NCBI RefSeq assembly: GCF_029813835.1
Contig: NZ_JARVKV010000003.1
Coordinates: forward strand, 124,001-188,000
Length of the DNA: 64,000 nucleotides
Direction: 5' to 3'
DNA from: Streptomyces sp. DH37
GTDB lineage: Bacteria > Actinomycetota > Actinomycetes > Streptomycetales > Streptomycetaceae
The notes beneath the pieces were generated by a model. It ran no database searches. It was not told the DNA's origin and saw nothing but the letters and a program-made list of their open reading frames with translations. Position 1 is the stretch's first letter. Each line of letters opens with the position of its first letter. Positions 34,152 through 41,816 of this stretch are shown one piece after another. The translations under genes were made by a program, and so were the position numbers.

Positions 34152-34979
34152 TCAGCCCCGGTGCATCTCGTCCAGCTGGGCCAGCACGCGCCGGGGCCGG
34201 TTGGTGATGATGGCGTCCACGCCGAGCAGCGCGCACAGCTCCACGTCGGCCGGGTCGTCCACCGTCCACACGTGCACCTGGTGGCCCTCGCGGTGCGCCC
34301 ACGCCACGTACTCGGGGTGGGCGCGCAGGATCCGGATGCCGGGTCCGGCGATCCCCACGCCCGGCGGCAGCTTCCCGTCGCGGTGGCGCGGCAGCAGGAA
34401 CTGCATCAGGTAGACGGTGGGGATCCACGGCGCCGCGGCCCGCACCCGGTGCAGGGAGCGCGCCGAGAAGCTCATCACGCGCACGGGAATGGCCGGATCG
34501 TGACGGGCGAGCACGCGCAGCAGCTCCTCCTCGACCTGCCCGGCCCAGCGGGTGGGGTGCTTGGTCTCGATGGCCAGCTCCACCCGGCGCCCCGCGGCGG
34601 CCTGCTCCTCCACCAGGCGCAGCAGCCGCTCCAGGGTGAGGACGGAGGTGTGCTCGCGGCTCTCCGTCTCGGGCGACTCCCCGTCGTTCAGCCGGCCCTT
34701 CCAGGAACCGAAGTCCAGCTCGGCCAGGTCGGCCAGCTCCAGCGCGGAGACGGCGCCGCGGCCGTTGGAGGTACGGTTGATCCTGCGGTCGTGCACACAG
34801 ACCAGGTGCCCGTCGGCGGTGAGCCGCACGTCGCACTCCAGCGCGTCGGCGCCGTCCTCGATGGCCCTGCGGTACGCGGCCAGGGTGTGCTCCGGGGCGT
34901 CCTCGGAGGCCCCGCGGTGGGCGACGACGGAGATGGGGCGCCGGGCCCCGGGCGACCCCTGGTGGTTGTCACGGCTCAC
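34152..34979 (-). CDS. Glycerophosphodiester phosphodiesterase
   Basis: Hydrolyses glycerophosphodiesters to glycerol 3-phosphate and an alcohol. 275 residues, TIM barrel. Catalytic set: His-Arg in VAHRGASEDAPEHTL, Glu-Asp in LECDVRLTADGHLV, His in CVHDRRINRTSNG, and Glu-Lys in ELAIETKHP. There is no signal peptide, so it is probably cytosolic. GTG at 34979 is the best start; the frame runs further upstream without coding character. Divergent from the HtrA-type protease. Confidence 0.92.
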   Translation of the reverse strand: MSRDNHQGSPGARRPISVVAHRGASEDAPEHTLAAYRRAIEDGADALECDVRLTADGHLVCVHDRRINRTSNGRGAVSALELADLAELDFGSWKGRLNDGESPETESREHTSVLTLERLLRLVEEQAAAGRRVELAIETKHPTRWAGQVEEELLRVLARHDPAIPVRVMSFSARSLHRVRAAAPWIPTVYLMQFLLPRHRDGKLPPGVGIAGPGIRILRAHPEYVAWAHREGHQVHVWTVDDPADVELCALLGVDAIITNRPRRVLAQLDEMHRG

Positions 34980-35011
34980 CGCGTTATGGTGCCACCCCGT
35001 CCCGTGTGCGC

Positions 35012-35055
35012 GGTCCGTCCGGGGTCCGTCCGGGGTCCGTTCGGGGTCCGTCCGG
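35012..35055. repeat. Four 11-bp tandem repeats
   Basis: ggtccgtccgg repeated four times (third copy has ttcgg), followed by a related acggacg, in the divergent region between the GDPD and HtrA-type genes. It may be slippage-prone spacer or a regulator array. Confidence 0.75.
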
Positions 35056-35170
35056 ACGGACGCGCTTACGCCGGTCTGACGTGCGGGCGGAGAAGCTTGT
35101 TGCCACACACCTGAATACGCACGCCGTCCCCGGAAAGACGTGCGACTGTCGTGTACCTGAGGAGAGAGCT

Positions 35171-36766
35171 GTGAGCACCGAGAACGAGGGCGCCGCCGAC
35201 GAGCACGCGGCCGGCGCCCCCGTGCCGCCCCCGCCGGCCGACCGGTCCGGCGCGAACGACGCCGCCGCGCCCAGGACACCGACCGACAACCCGTCGGAGG
35301 ACTACGACCTCCCGGCCCCCGCGCCCGCCCCCTCCCCCGCTCCGGAGGCGGCGCCGAGGGACGAGTCGACGACCCTCCTGCGGAAGATCGAGCCGGACGC
35401 CCCGGAGCCGGCCCACCCCCAGTCCGCCCCGCCCGTACCGCCCGTACCGCCCGCCCCCCAGGACCACCCCGCCGCCCAGCAGCCCCCGGCCTCCCACCCC
35501 TCCGCCGGGCAGCAGCCCCCCGCCCCCCATGCCCCGGCCGGGCAGTGGGGCGCGCCGGGCGGCTACGACGGCTTCGGCGGCCCGCCCCCCGCCCCGGGAT
35601 CCCCCGCCGCTCCCGCCTCCCCCTGGGGCGTGCCGCCCGTGTCCCCGCCCCCGGAGCGCAAGCGCCGCTTCGGCGGCCTCGTCGCCGCCGTCGCGGCGGC
35701 GGCCCTCCTCGCGGGCGGCGTCGGCACGGGCATCGGCTTCTGGGCCGCCGATCGCGCGGACCGCTCCTCGACGACCATCTCCGCCGACGGCGGCCTCGAG
35801 CAGGTCAACCGCGCCCCCGACTCCGTCGCCGGCATCGCGGCCAAGGCCCTGCCCAGCGTCGTGACGATCCAGGCCGAGGGCGGCGGCGAGAGCGGCACCG
35901 GCACCGGCTTCGTCTACGACCAGCAGGGCCACATCATGACCAACAACCACGTGGTGGCCAGCGCGGCCGACGGCGGCGAGCTGACCGCCACCTTCTCCGA
36001 CGGCCGCCAGTACGACGCCGAGGTCGTCGGCCGGGCCCAGGGCTACGACGTGGCGGTCATCAAGCTGAAGAACGCCGACGACGCCAAGCTCACCCCGCTG
36101 CCGCTCGGCGACTCCGACAAGGTCCAGGTCGGCGACGCGACCATCGCGATCGGCGCCCCGTACGGCCTGTCCGGCACGGTCACCACCGGCATCGTCAGCG
36201 CCAAGAACCGTCCCGTCGCCTCCAGCGACGGCCAGGGCTCCAAGGCGTCCTACATGAGCGCCCTGCAGACCGACGCCTCCATCAACCCGGGCAACTCCGG
36301 CGGCCCCCTGCTCAACGCCAACGGCGCGGTGATCGGCATCAACTCCGCCATCCAGTCGGCCGGCGGCGGCCTCGGCCAGGGCTCGCCGGGCAGCATCGGC
36401 CTCGGCTTCGCCATCCCGATCAACCAGGCCCAGCGCGTGGGCAAGGCCCTGATCGAGACCGGCGAGCCCGTCTACCCGGTCATCGGCGTCCAGGTCGACC
36501 TCCGCGCCCAGGGCAACGGCGCCCGCATCATCGAGGACACCGACGACGGCAGCGAGCCGATCACCCCCGGCGGCCCGGCCGACAAGGCCGGCCTGAAGCC
36601 GGGCGACGTGATCACCGAGCTCGACGGCGTCTCGATCGACAGCGGCCCCACCCTGATCAGCGAGATCTGGGCCCACGAACCGGGCGAGAAGATCACGGTC
36701 ACCTACGAGCGGGGCGGCAAGGAGAACAAGGCCGAACTGACCCTGGGTTCCCGCGAGGGCGACTGA
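35171..36766 (+). CDS. HtrA/DegP-like membrane-anchored trypsin-type serine protease with PDZ domain
   Basis: 531 residues. A long Pro/Ala-rich cytosolic N-terminus (~160 residues), one membrane helix (LVAAVAAAALLAGGVGTGIGFW), then an extracellular protease with triad His in IMTNNHVVASA, Asp in GYDVAVIKLKN and Ser in SINPGNSGGPLLN. A PDZ domain closes the protein (GGPADKAGLKPGDVITELDGV). Likely degrades misfolded envelope proteins under stress. GTG at 35171 follows GAGGAGAGAGCT. The tRNA-Ser(UGA) gene lies 49 nt downstream. Confidence 0.93.
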   Translation: MSTENEGAADEHAAGAPVPPPPADRSGANDAAAPRTPTDNPSEDYDLPAPAPAPSPAPEAAPRDESTTLLRKIEPDAPEPAHPQSAPPVPPVPPAPQDHPAAQQPPASHPSAGQQPPAPHAPAGQWGAPGGYDGFGGPPPAPGSPAAPASPWGVPPVSPPPERKRRFGGLVAAVAAAALLAGGVGTGIGFWAADRADRSSTTISADGGLEQVNRAPDSVAGIAAKALPSVVTIQAEGGGESGTGTGFVYDQQGHIMTNNHVVASAADGGELTATFSDGRQYDAEVVGRAQGYDVAVIKLKNADDAKLTPLPLGDSDKVQVGDATIAIGAPYGLSGTVTTGIVSAKNRPVASSDGQGSKASYMSALQTDASINPGNSGGPLLNANGAVIGINSAIQSAGGGLGQGSPGSIGLGFAIPINQAQRVGKALIETGEPVYPVIGVQVDLRAQGNGARIIEDTDDGSEPITPGGPADKAGLKPGDVITELDGVSIDSGPTLISEIWAHEPGEKITVTYERGGKENKAELTLGSREGD

Positions 36767-36815
36767 CGGACCGGCTAGGCTGTCCCCACGCCGCCCGCGG
36801 CACGGCGCGGCGTGG

Positions 36816-36902
36816 GGAGGCTTGCCCGAGCGGCCTAAGGGAACGGTCTTGAAAACCGTCGTGGTGGCGACACCACCGTGGGTTCAAATCCCACAGCCTC
36901 CG
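36816..36902 (+). tRNA. tRNA-Ser (anticodon UGA)
   Basis: 87 nt without CCA. Acceptor stem GGAGGCT pairs with AGCCTCC, discriminator G. The anticodon loop cttgaaa gives TGA; the T arm is gtgggttcaaatcccac. A long variable arm (cgtggtggcgacaccaccg) marks a class II tRNA, as expected for serine. Confidence 0.96.
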
Positions 36903-36927
36903 CAGAGGTGACAGAAGCAGCAGTTCA

Positions 36928-36960
36928 GAGGGCGGGTCTCCGATTCGGAGGCCCGCCCTC
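36928..36960 (+). terminator. Terminator of tRNA-Ser(UGA)
   Basis: 15-bp arms (36928-36942, 36946-36960), one G-T pair, loop ATT, starting 25 nt after the tRNA. Confidence 0.75.
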
Positions 36961-37180
36961 CGCGTTCACCCCGTCTCACCCGGGGCGTGCCCCTACCCCG
37001 CCTTTGACCGGGCTCTGTGGGCCATGTGCGGGCCGTGCGCGGCCAACCTGCGGCCAGGACAAGAGGGTTCCCAACTCCCCCTTCTGAGGACGTAGTCGCC
37101 CGAGCTGGCTCACCGGCCGGTTACGAGCCTTTGCCCGGCGGGCTTTGAGGATTGAGAGGAGCCACGCCGTACCGCTGCGG

Positions 37181-37186
37181 GATAAT
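37181..37186 (+). promoter_or_regulatory. -10-like GATAAT close to the ATG of the nucleotidyltransferase operon
   Basis: GATAAT lies 6 nt before the ATG at 37193 with no ribosome site between, so the message may be leaderless. No good -35 element is seen at the usual distance. Confidence 0.35.
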
Positions 37187-37192
37187 GGGTGT

Positions 37193-37540
37193 ATGTCAGC
37201 CGTGCCCAGCGTCTCCGATCTCCGCCGTGCCAAGTTCACCCGACGCCTCCCCGGCGCCCTCACGGAACTCACCGGCCCGGTCCACGGCACCGTCGACCTG
37301 CCGCTGCACCTGGCGTGGTCCGGGCTGACCCGGTTCGACCTCGATCAGCCCCGGCTGAGGATGAGCCTGTACCGGATCGTCCTGGCCGAGGGCATGCACG
37401 ACGACCTGGTCCGGTACCTCAACCACGAGCTGCTGACCGACCTGTGGCCCGTACTGCGCACTCTGGTCAGCCGTGACATCCGCAGTGTGTGGGAGGGTGC
37501 TTTCCCCGAGCTCGCTCCCGGCACCTCCGCCGTCGCGTGA
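37193..37540 (+). CDS. Putative antitoxin-like partner of the AbiEii-type nucleotidyltransferase
   Basis: 115 residues, no family recognised. The sequence starts SAVPSVSDLRRAKFTRRLPGAL and includes an amphipathic, probably helical, C-terminal half (MHDDLVRYLNHELLTDLWPVLRTLVSRDIRSVW). Its TGA overlaps the GTG of the nucleotidyltransferase gene (GTGA), the tight antitoxin-then-toxin layout. It is not a recognisable AbiEi winged-helix protein, being too short and lacking the basic recognition helix. The antitoxin role is inferred from coupling only. Confidence 0.65.
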   Translation: MSAVPSVSDLRRAKFTRRLPGALTELTGPVHGTVDLPLHLAWSGLTRFDLDQPRLRMSLYRIVLAEGMHDDLVRYLNHELLTDLWPVLRTLVSRDIRSVWEGAFPELAPGTSAVA

Positions 37541-38214
37541 ACCTCACGGATCTGCACAGGCGGCTCCTCACGGACGTGCTCGCCGTGGGCGGCTCCTATC
37601 CGCTCGTCCTCACCGGAGGCTACGCGGTGCAGGCGCACGGGCTGGTCGACCGGATCAGCCAAGACCTGGACGTCGCCACCGAGAATCCGGAGCGGATGGA
37701 GGACATCGCACGGACCGTACACGTCGGCCTGGAAGAACGCGGGTGGCGCGTACGGATGCTGGAGGCCGCTCCGCTGTCGGCCCGGCTGGTCGTCACCGAC
37801 CCGGAAACCGATGCCCAGTGCGAGGTGGACATCCTCAAAGAGGTGCTGTGGCGTCCTCCGGTGCAGACCGAGCACGGCCCGGTGCTCTCCCTGGAGGACG
37901 TGGTCGGCACCAAGGTCCGCGCGTTGGCCGACCGTGGTCTCGCCCGCGACCTCGTCGATGTCCGGGCCGCAGCCGATCTCTGGAGCCACAGGGAACTTGA
38001 GAAGCTCGGTGGGCGCCATGCCCGTGACGCCTTCGACCTCTCCGAACTCCAGGCCCGGCTCGCCGGTGCGGACTGGATCGACGACACCGAGTTCGCCGCT
38101 TACGGCTTGGACGACCAGCGGATCGCCGAGCTTCGCCGATGGGCCCGGGACTGGGCCGATGACATCGCGGAACGGCTCCACGAAGCCGAAGCCGAGAGCG
38201 GAGGCGACTGGTGA
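37537..38214 (+). CDS. Nucleotidyltransferase, AbiEii/AbiGii toxin family-like
   Basis: 225 residues with a minimal nucleotidyltransferase fold: helix-Gly motif VLTGGYAVQAHG, catalytic acidic pair in RISQDLDVATEN, and a third Asp in AQCEVDILKE. A conserved helical block follows (LEDVVGTKVRALADRGLARDLVDVRAA), characteristic of AbiEii-type proteins. AbiEii-family toxins act as GTP-binding or tRNA-nucleotidylating growth inhibitors and phage-abortive agents. GTG start inside the GTGA overlap with the upstream gene. Located in the accessory zone downstream of tRNA-Ser. Confidence 0.78.
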   Translation: MNLTDLHRRLLTDVLAVGGSYPLVLTGGYAVQAHGLVDRISQDLDVATENPERMEDIARTVHVGLEERGWRVRMLEAAPLSARLVVTDPETDAQCEVDILKEVLWRPPVQTEHGPVLSLEDVVGTKVRALADRGLARDLVDVRAAADLWSHRELEKLGGRHARDAFDLSELQARLAGADWIDDTEFAAYGLDDQRIAELRRWARDWADDIAERLHEAEAESGGDW

Positions 38215-38310
38215 GGACGCGCCCGGAGACTGCGGCTCATACACGAACCGGATGACGCCGGACCCGCCCCGCCCGACGACCGGGCAGGGCGTCACGGCAG
38301 TCAGCCCGGC

Positions 38311-39099
38311 TCACGCGCAGAGGGCGTCTAGGTCCACGGGGGCGCAGTCGTGCAGCGTCACGACCAGCCGGTGGGCCAGGGTCCACCGGATCGCGAGGTC
38401 CTCGTAGGACACCTCGTGCAGGGCGGTGTCGAGGGGCTCCAGCGTGACCGGGTGGTGGACGATCCCGGCCACGCCCCAGGCGTACGGCCGGTCCACCAGC
38501 GCGGCGACGTGCCCCTCCCGCAGCCGCGGGCACTCCCGTACGGAGATCCGGGCGCAGGGCACGCACACCGGCGGCGCCGTGGTCCGCTCGCTCTCCTCCA
38601 CCGGGCGGCCGACGTCCCGCAGCACGAAGAGGCGCGGACCGTCCTCCGGGGTGGGCCCGCCGCACACCCGGCAGAGCATGCGCCGCATGGCCCTGCGCTG
38701 CCGCAGCGTGTGCACCGTGTAGTACTGGGGACGCCCCTTGCCCCGCGCGAGGGTCTGCCTCATCCACAGCACTCCGCGCCCGTCCCGGTCGTACGCGGAC
38801 TCCCCGGCGAAACCGATCCCCTCGCCCTCCGCCCCCACCCGCCGCACCACGGGCGGGCGGCGCATCCGCTCCTGGCTCCACGAGGCGATGTAGGGAACCG
38901 TGCTCAGCCGGCCGGTGCGCGGTCGCGCGGGCGTGGCGGCGGGCTCCGCCGGGCTTCCCTCCGCCCCCACCGGGCGCACCCCGTAATCCCCGCGCCCGTC
39001 CGCAGAGCGCGCACGCCCCTCCCCGATCCGCTCCTCGACCCTTTGTGAGAAGGCGCCCCGCCCATATACGCCCTTCCTGACGCTCGGTTCCGTACTCAC
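38311..39099 (-). CDS. Hypothetical protein with a treble-clef/zinc-ribbon-like Cys set
   Basis: 262 residues, family not recognised. The first ~95 residues are low-complexity and may not be translated: a shorter start near RRPPVVRRVGAEGEGIGF is possible. The core has MLCRVCGGPTPEDGPRLFVL and, 25-30 residues later, PPVCVPCARISVRECP, a CxxC...CxxC pattern that probably binds zinc, followed by HVAALVDRPYAWGVAGIVHHP. GTG at 39099. Divergent from the HTH-TPR regulator, a pairing that suggests linked control. Confidence 0.68.
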   Translation of the reverse strand: MSTEPSVRKGVYGRGAFSQRVEERIGEGRARSADGRGDYGVRPVGAEGSPAEPAATPARPRTGRLSTVPYIASWSQERMRRPPVVRRVGAEGEGIGFAGESAYDRDGRGVLWMRQTLARGKGRPQYYTVHTLRQRRAMRRMLCRVCGGPTPEDGPRLFVLRDVGRPVEESERTTAPPVCVPCARISVRECPRLREGHVAALVDRPYAWGVAGIVHHPVTLEPLDTALHEVSYEDLAIRWTLAHRLVVTLHDCAPVDLDALCA

Positions 39100-39193
39100 G
39101 GATACGTAACCGTGCGATTACTCTCGGCGGTACCGTGGGTGGAGCGGCAGCGCGTGAAACCCATGAAAGATGCGTGGATGCGGGGGAGTGGAC

Positions 39194-40528
39194 ATGGGAG
39201 CCAGGAAGCCGAACGAGGGCTTGCGGCGCGTCCTGACCGAGAGCCAGTGGTCGCAGTCCCAACTCGCCCTGGCCTTCAACCGTATCGGGGCGGAGGCGGG
39301 GGTGCCGCTGCGGTACGACGAGTCGGCCGTGAGCCACTGGCTGAGCGGCACCAGACCGCGCAAGGCCGTACGGCCCTTCATCCGCGAGGCCCTCTCCCGT
39401 CGGCTGCGCAGGCCGGTCACGCTGGCCGAGATCGGTTTGGAGGCCGAGGAGGCGAGCTGTGGCGCGGATACCGTGGAAGGACTGATGAACCTCGGGAGGA
39501 CGGACATGGACCCATCCCGCAGGAGCGTTCTGGGCGTCGGCCTGTTCTCCGTGGCGTTGACCGTCCCCGACTGGCAGGACGTGGTGGGCCGGATGGAGGC
39601 GGTACGGGCCGGCCGCGCCTCCCGCATCGGGCGGCCGGAGGTGGACATGGTGGTCGCCATGACCGAGCGCATCAGCGAACTGGACGACCAGTTCGGCGGC
39701 CGTCACGCCCGGCCCATGGCCGCCTCGTTCATCGTCAACACCGTGGCGGCCTACCTGCGCGCCGACGCCCCCGAGCCGGTGCGCAAGGACATGCTCTCGG
39801 CCGCCTCCGACCTGTGCTACCTCACCGGCTACATGGCGGTGGCCGAGGGCCTGCAGGGGCTGGCGCAGCAGTACTACCTCAAGGCCTTGGAACTGGCCGG
39901 CGCGGCCGAGGACCACCTGACGTACTGCACCACGCTGCGAGGCATGAGCGTTCAGGCCGTCGACCTCGGCCACGGCCCGGAGGCGCTGCGCCTGGCCGAC
40001 GCGGCAGCCGCCGCCTCACCCCAGGCCGGGCCGCGCATGCGCGCCTTCCTCGCCGGACAACAGGCCCACGCCGCCGCCCAGACCGGCGACCGCCGCACCG
40101 CCTTGGCCCACCTGCGCGACGCGGAAGTGGCAATGGAGAAGGCCGAGTCACGAGCGAAGACCTTCGGCTCCTACGACCCCGCCGCGCTTGCGTACCACAC
40201 GAGCCAGGTGCGGCACGAACTCGGAGACACCAGCGGGGCGATCAAAGCCATGACCGAATCTAACCGGCTCCGGGAGCCCGTGTACCGCAGGACCCGAGTG
40301 CTACGCCTGGCAACCGTCGCCGAACGGCAGATGCGGCTTGGACACCTCGAAGAGGCGTCCGCTACCTGGCACTCGGCCTTGGACGAGTACCCGCATGTCC
40401 AGAGCGGACGGGCGGACGACCGCATCCGCACCATGGTCACCCTGATCCGCCCCCACCTGCGCAACCGCACCGCCCGCGACCTCCACGACCGCGCAAGGAC
40501 GCTGGCACCCTCAATCCTCCGTGCCTGA
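39194..40528 (+). CDS. HTH plus TPR-repeat regulator (NsdA-like architecture)
   Basis: 444 residues. The N-terminal ~90 residues form a lambda-repressor-like helix-turn-helix (QWSQSQLALAFNRIGAE, YDESAVSHWLSGTRPRKAVRPFIREALSRRL). The remainder is helical with tetratricopeptide-like repeats (GLQGLAQQYYLKALELAGAAEDHLTYCTTLRGMSVQAVDLGHGPEALRLAD is one stretch, split by eye). This is the architecture of NsdA-type developmental repressors and many orphan Streptomyces regulators. ATG at 39194 with GGGGGAG 7 nt upstream. Divergent neighbour at 38311-39099. Confidence 0.82.
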   Translation: MGARKPNEGLRRVLTESQWSQSQLALAFNRIGAEAGVPLRYDESAVSHWLSGTRPRKAVRPFIREALSRRLRRPVTLAEIGLEAEEASCGADTVEGLMNLGRTDMDPSRRSVLGVGLFSVALTVPDWQDVVGRMEAVRAGRASRIGRPEVDMVVAMTERISELDDQFGGRHARPMAASFIVNTVAAYLRADAPEPVRKDMLSAASDLCYLTGYMAVAEGLQGLAQQYYLKALELAGAAEDHLTYCTTLRGMSVQAVDLGHGPEALRLADAAAAASPQAGPRMRAFLAGQQAHAAAQTGDRRTALAHLRDAEVAMEKAESRAKTFGSYDPAALAYHTSQVRHELGDTSGAIKAMTESNRLREPVYRRTRVLRLATVAERQMRLGHLEEASATWHSALDEYPHVQSGRADDRIRTMVTLIRPHLRNRTARDLHDRARTLAPSILRA

Positions 40529-40955
40529 GGAATCATCGAGGCGGCACACCAGGTCCCCTCACCATCTCGACCCCAGCCTCCTGCTGCACGTTGTAATGAC
40601 GCTCGCAGAAAAACTGAACACAGCCACGGTCAACCATCAGCTGGTACCGAAGCGTCAAGCATCTACCGGGACCGGAAAAGCCCAACCACCCCACTGAGTA
40701 ACAACCTTCTCTACGGGTTTAAGGCGGCTCGCTCTGCTCGCCGCGCGCGGCCCGGCTCCCCACCGAGCCTGCGCTCCTGTCTCCACCCCGCTCCAGCTCG
40801 GCCGACACCTGTGCCGCACGTACAGCAACAAGTCGCCTTACGAGAAAGAAGAGGTACGCCGTGACTGGGGCGGTCGGCTCCATGACTTTACGGGACCATA
40901 TGATTGCTCGCGCCACAAAGCAGCGCCACCCCAGAGCCGTACCACCGCAATCAGT
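40529..40955. other. Gene-poor junction between core-like and low-GC DNA
   Basis: About 430 nt. I see no convincing gene; a 65-codon minus-strand frame (40719-40916) has no ribosome site and ends in a repetitive RAARGEQSEPP tail. Base composition drops from the Streptomyces norm to roughly half GC across this stretch, marking the left edge of the island. Confidence 0.5.
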
Positions 40956-41816
40956 TTATCTTCTTGCATTCCCGTGCGCCCATCTCTGCCGAATCAATGG
41001 CTGCAGAGCTAGGTAGGACCGGTAGGCGTCTCTCGGAGACGTCCCATCCACTCTGGAACGGAAAAGATCGAAACCTCTTCGCATCAGATCTTTGTCGGCA
41101 CTCCATGCCCCAACAAGAAACTTGCTTTGAATCCATTTTTCAATTGTCGCCTTATAGAGCATCAGATTGAACTCGCGTACAGCGCTAGTGCATATGAGTG
41201 CAATTTTTTGCAAGTGGGCGAAATCTAGGACGATCTGCGTCGCCTCTTCCTTGCTTTTCAAGCCTAATGCTTTAGCATTTCCTCGACTTAGAACGCCGTG
41301 TGAGTGCACACTCGCATGGCGAATATGACACACGACATCGAAATTACTAAGAGCAATCCCGAGAGAGCTATTAGGTTGCCATGAAAAACCTAGAAGGGCC
41401 CCACTTCTCTTCTTAATCTCAGACTCGCTAGCAAAACTAACACCTTCAAACAGTCCCATTCCCAGCTTACTGGGTCCGTAGTAGTCAAATGCCCCTAGGG
41501 CAATCAGTTGGTCAGCGGCCTTATCTCTAACGAGAGGGCAAGTATTTATTAGACCTAAAAAGATAGATCTGAAGTAGGCTTCTGTCCCTGTGACAATTCC
41601 CAGCGCCAGCAGTCTGCCAAGGGTGTCGTTCTTTGCGAGGTCATCAGGGAGTCCAAGGCGAAGAACATCGCCCAGACTTCCGTAGAATGCGTCGATGGGG
41701 CTGTCGCCGATCTCAGATTTCACGCAGCACGCCGAGAACTCTGTGTCTGTGCTCTCGGGCGGCAGATTGACCCTCTCCCAGGCCGCCGAGGATTTCACGT
41801 TGCGCTTTTTAGACAC
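40956..41816 (-). CDS. HEPN-like putative ribonuclease, effector of a two-gene ATPase system
   Basis: 286 residues, mostly helical, no close family recognised. Two HEPN hallmarks are seen: an early helix TGTEAYFRSIFLGLI (Glu79) and the motif IRHASVHSHG containing R166-x4-H171, the R-x4-6-H ribonuclease signature. In known defence systems such HEPN proteins cleave tRNA or mRNA once triggered. GTG at 41816 overlaps the ATPase stop by 8 nt, and AGGAG lies 8 nt upstream inside the ATPase gene, so expression is coupled. Codon use is AT-rich compared with the host; residue 87 is a rare TTA codon, so translation may need the bldA tRNA. Signs of transfer are strong. Confidence 0.72.
   Translation of the reverse strand: MSKKRNVKSSAAWERVNLPPESTDTEFSACCVKSEIGDSPIDAFYGSLGDVLRLGLPDDLAKNDTLGRLLALGIVTGTEAYFRSIFLGLINTCPLVRDKAADQLIALGAFDYYGPSKLGMGLFEGVSFASESEIKKRSGALLGFSWQPNSSLGIALSNFDVVCHIRHASVHSHGVLSRGNAKALGLKSKEEATQIVLDFAHLQKIALICTSAVREFNLMLYKATIEKWIQSKFLVGAWSADKDLMRRGFDLFRSRVDGTSPRDAYRSYLALQPLIRQRWAHGNARR

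Noticed and set aside
32238-35114. 958-codon open frame on the plus strand
   Set aside because: Shadow of three well-supported minus-strand genes (SEC-C, ATPase, GDPD).
36961-37192. Possible integrase 3' remnant downstream of tRNA-Ser(UGA)
   Set aside because: A frame there reads faintly like a protein end, but I could not identify integrase catalytic residues, and no attachment-site duplication of the tRNA 3' end was found in the window.
40719-40916. 65-codon minus frame at the island edge
   Set aside because: No ribosome site, repetitive Arg/Ala/Gln tail, no coding bias.
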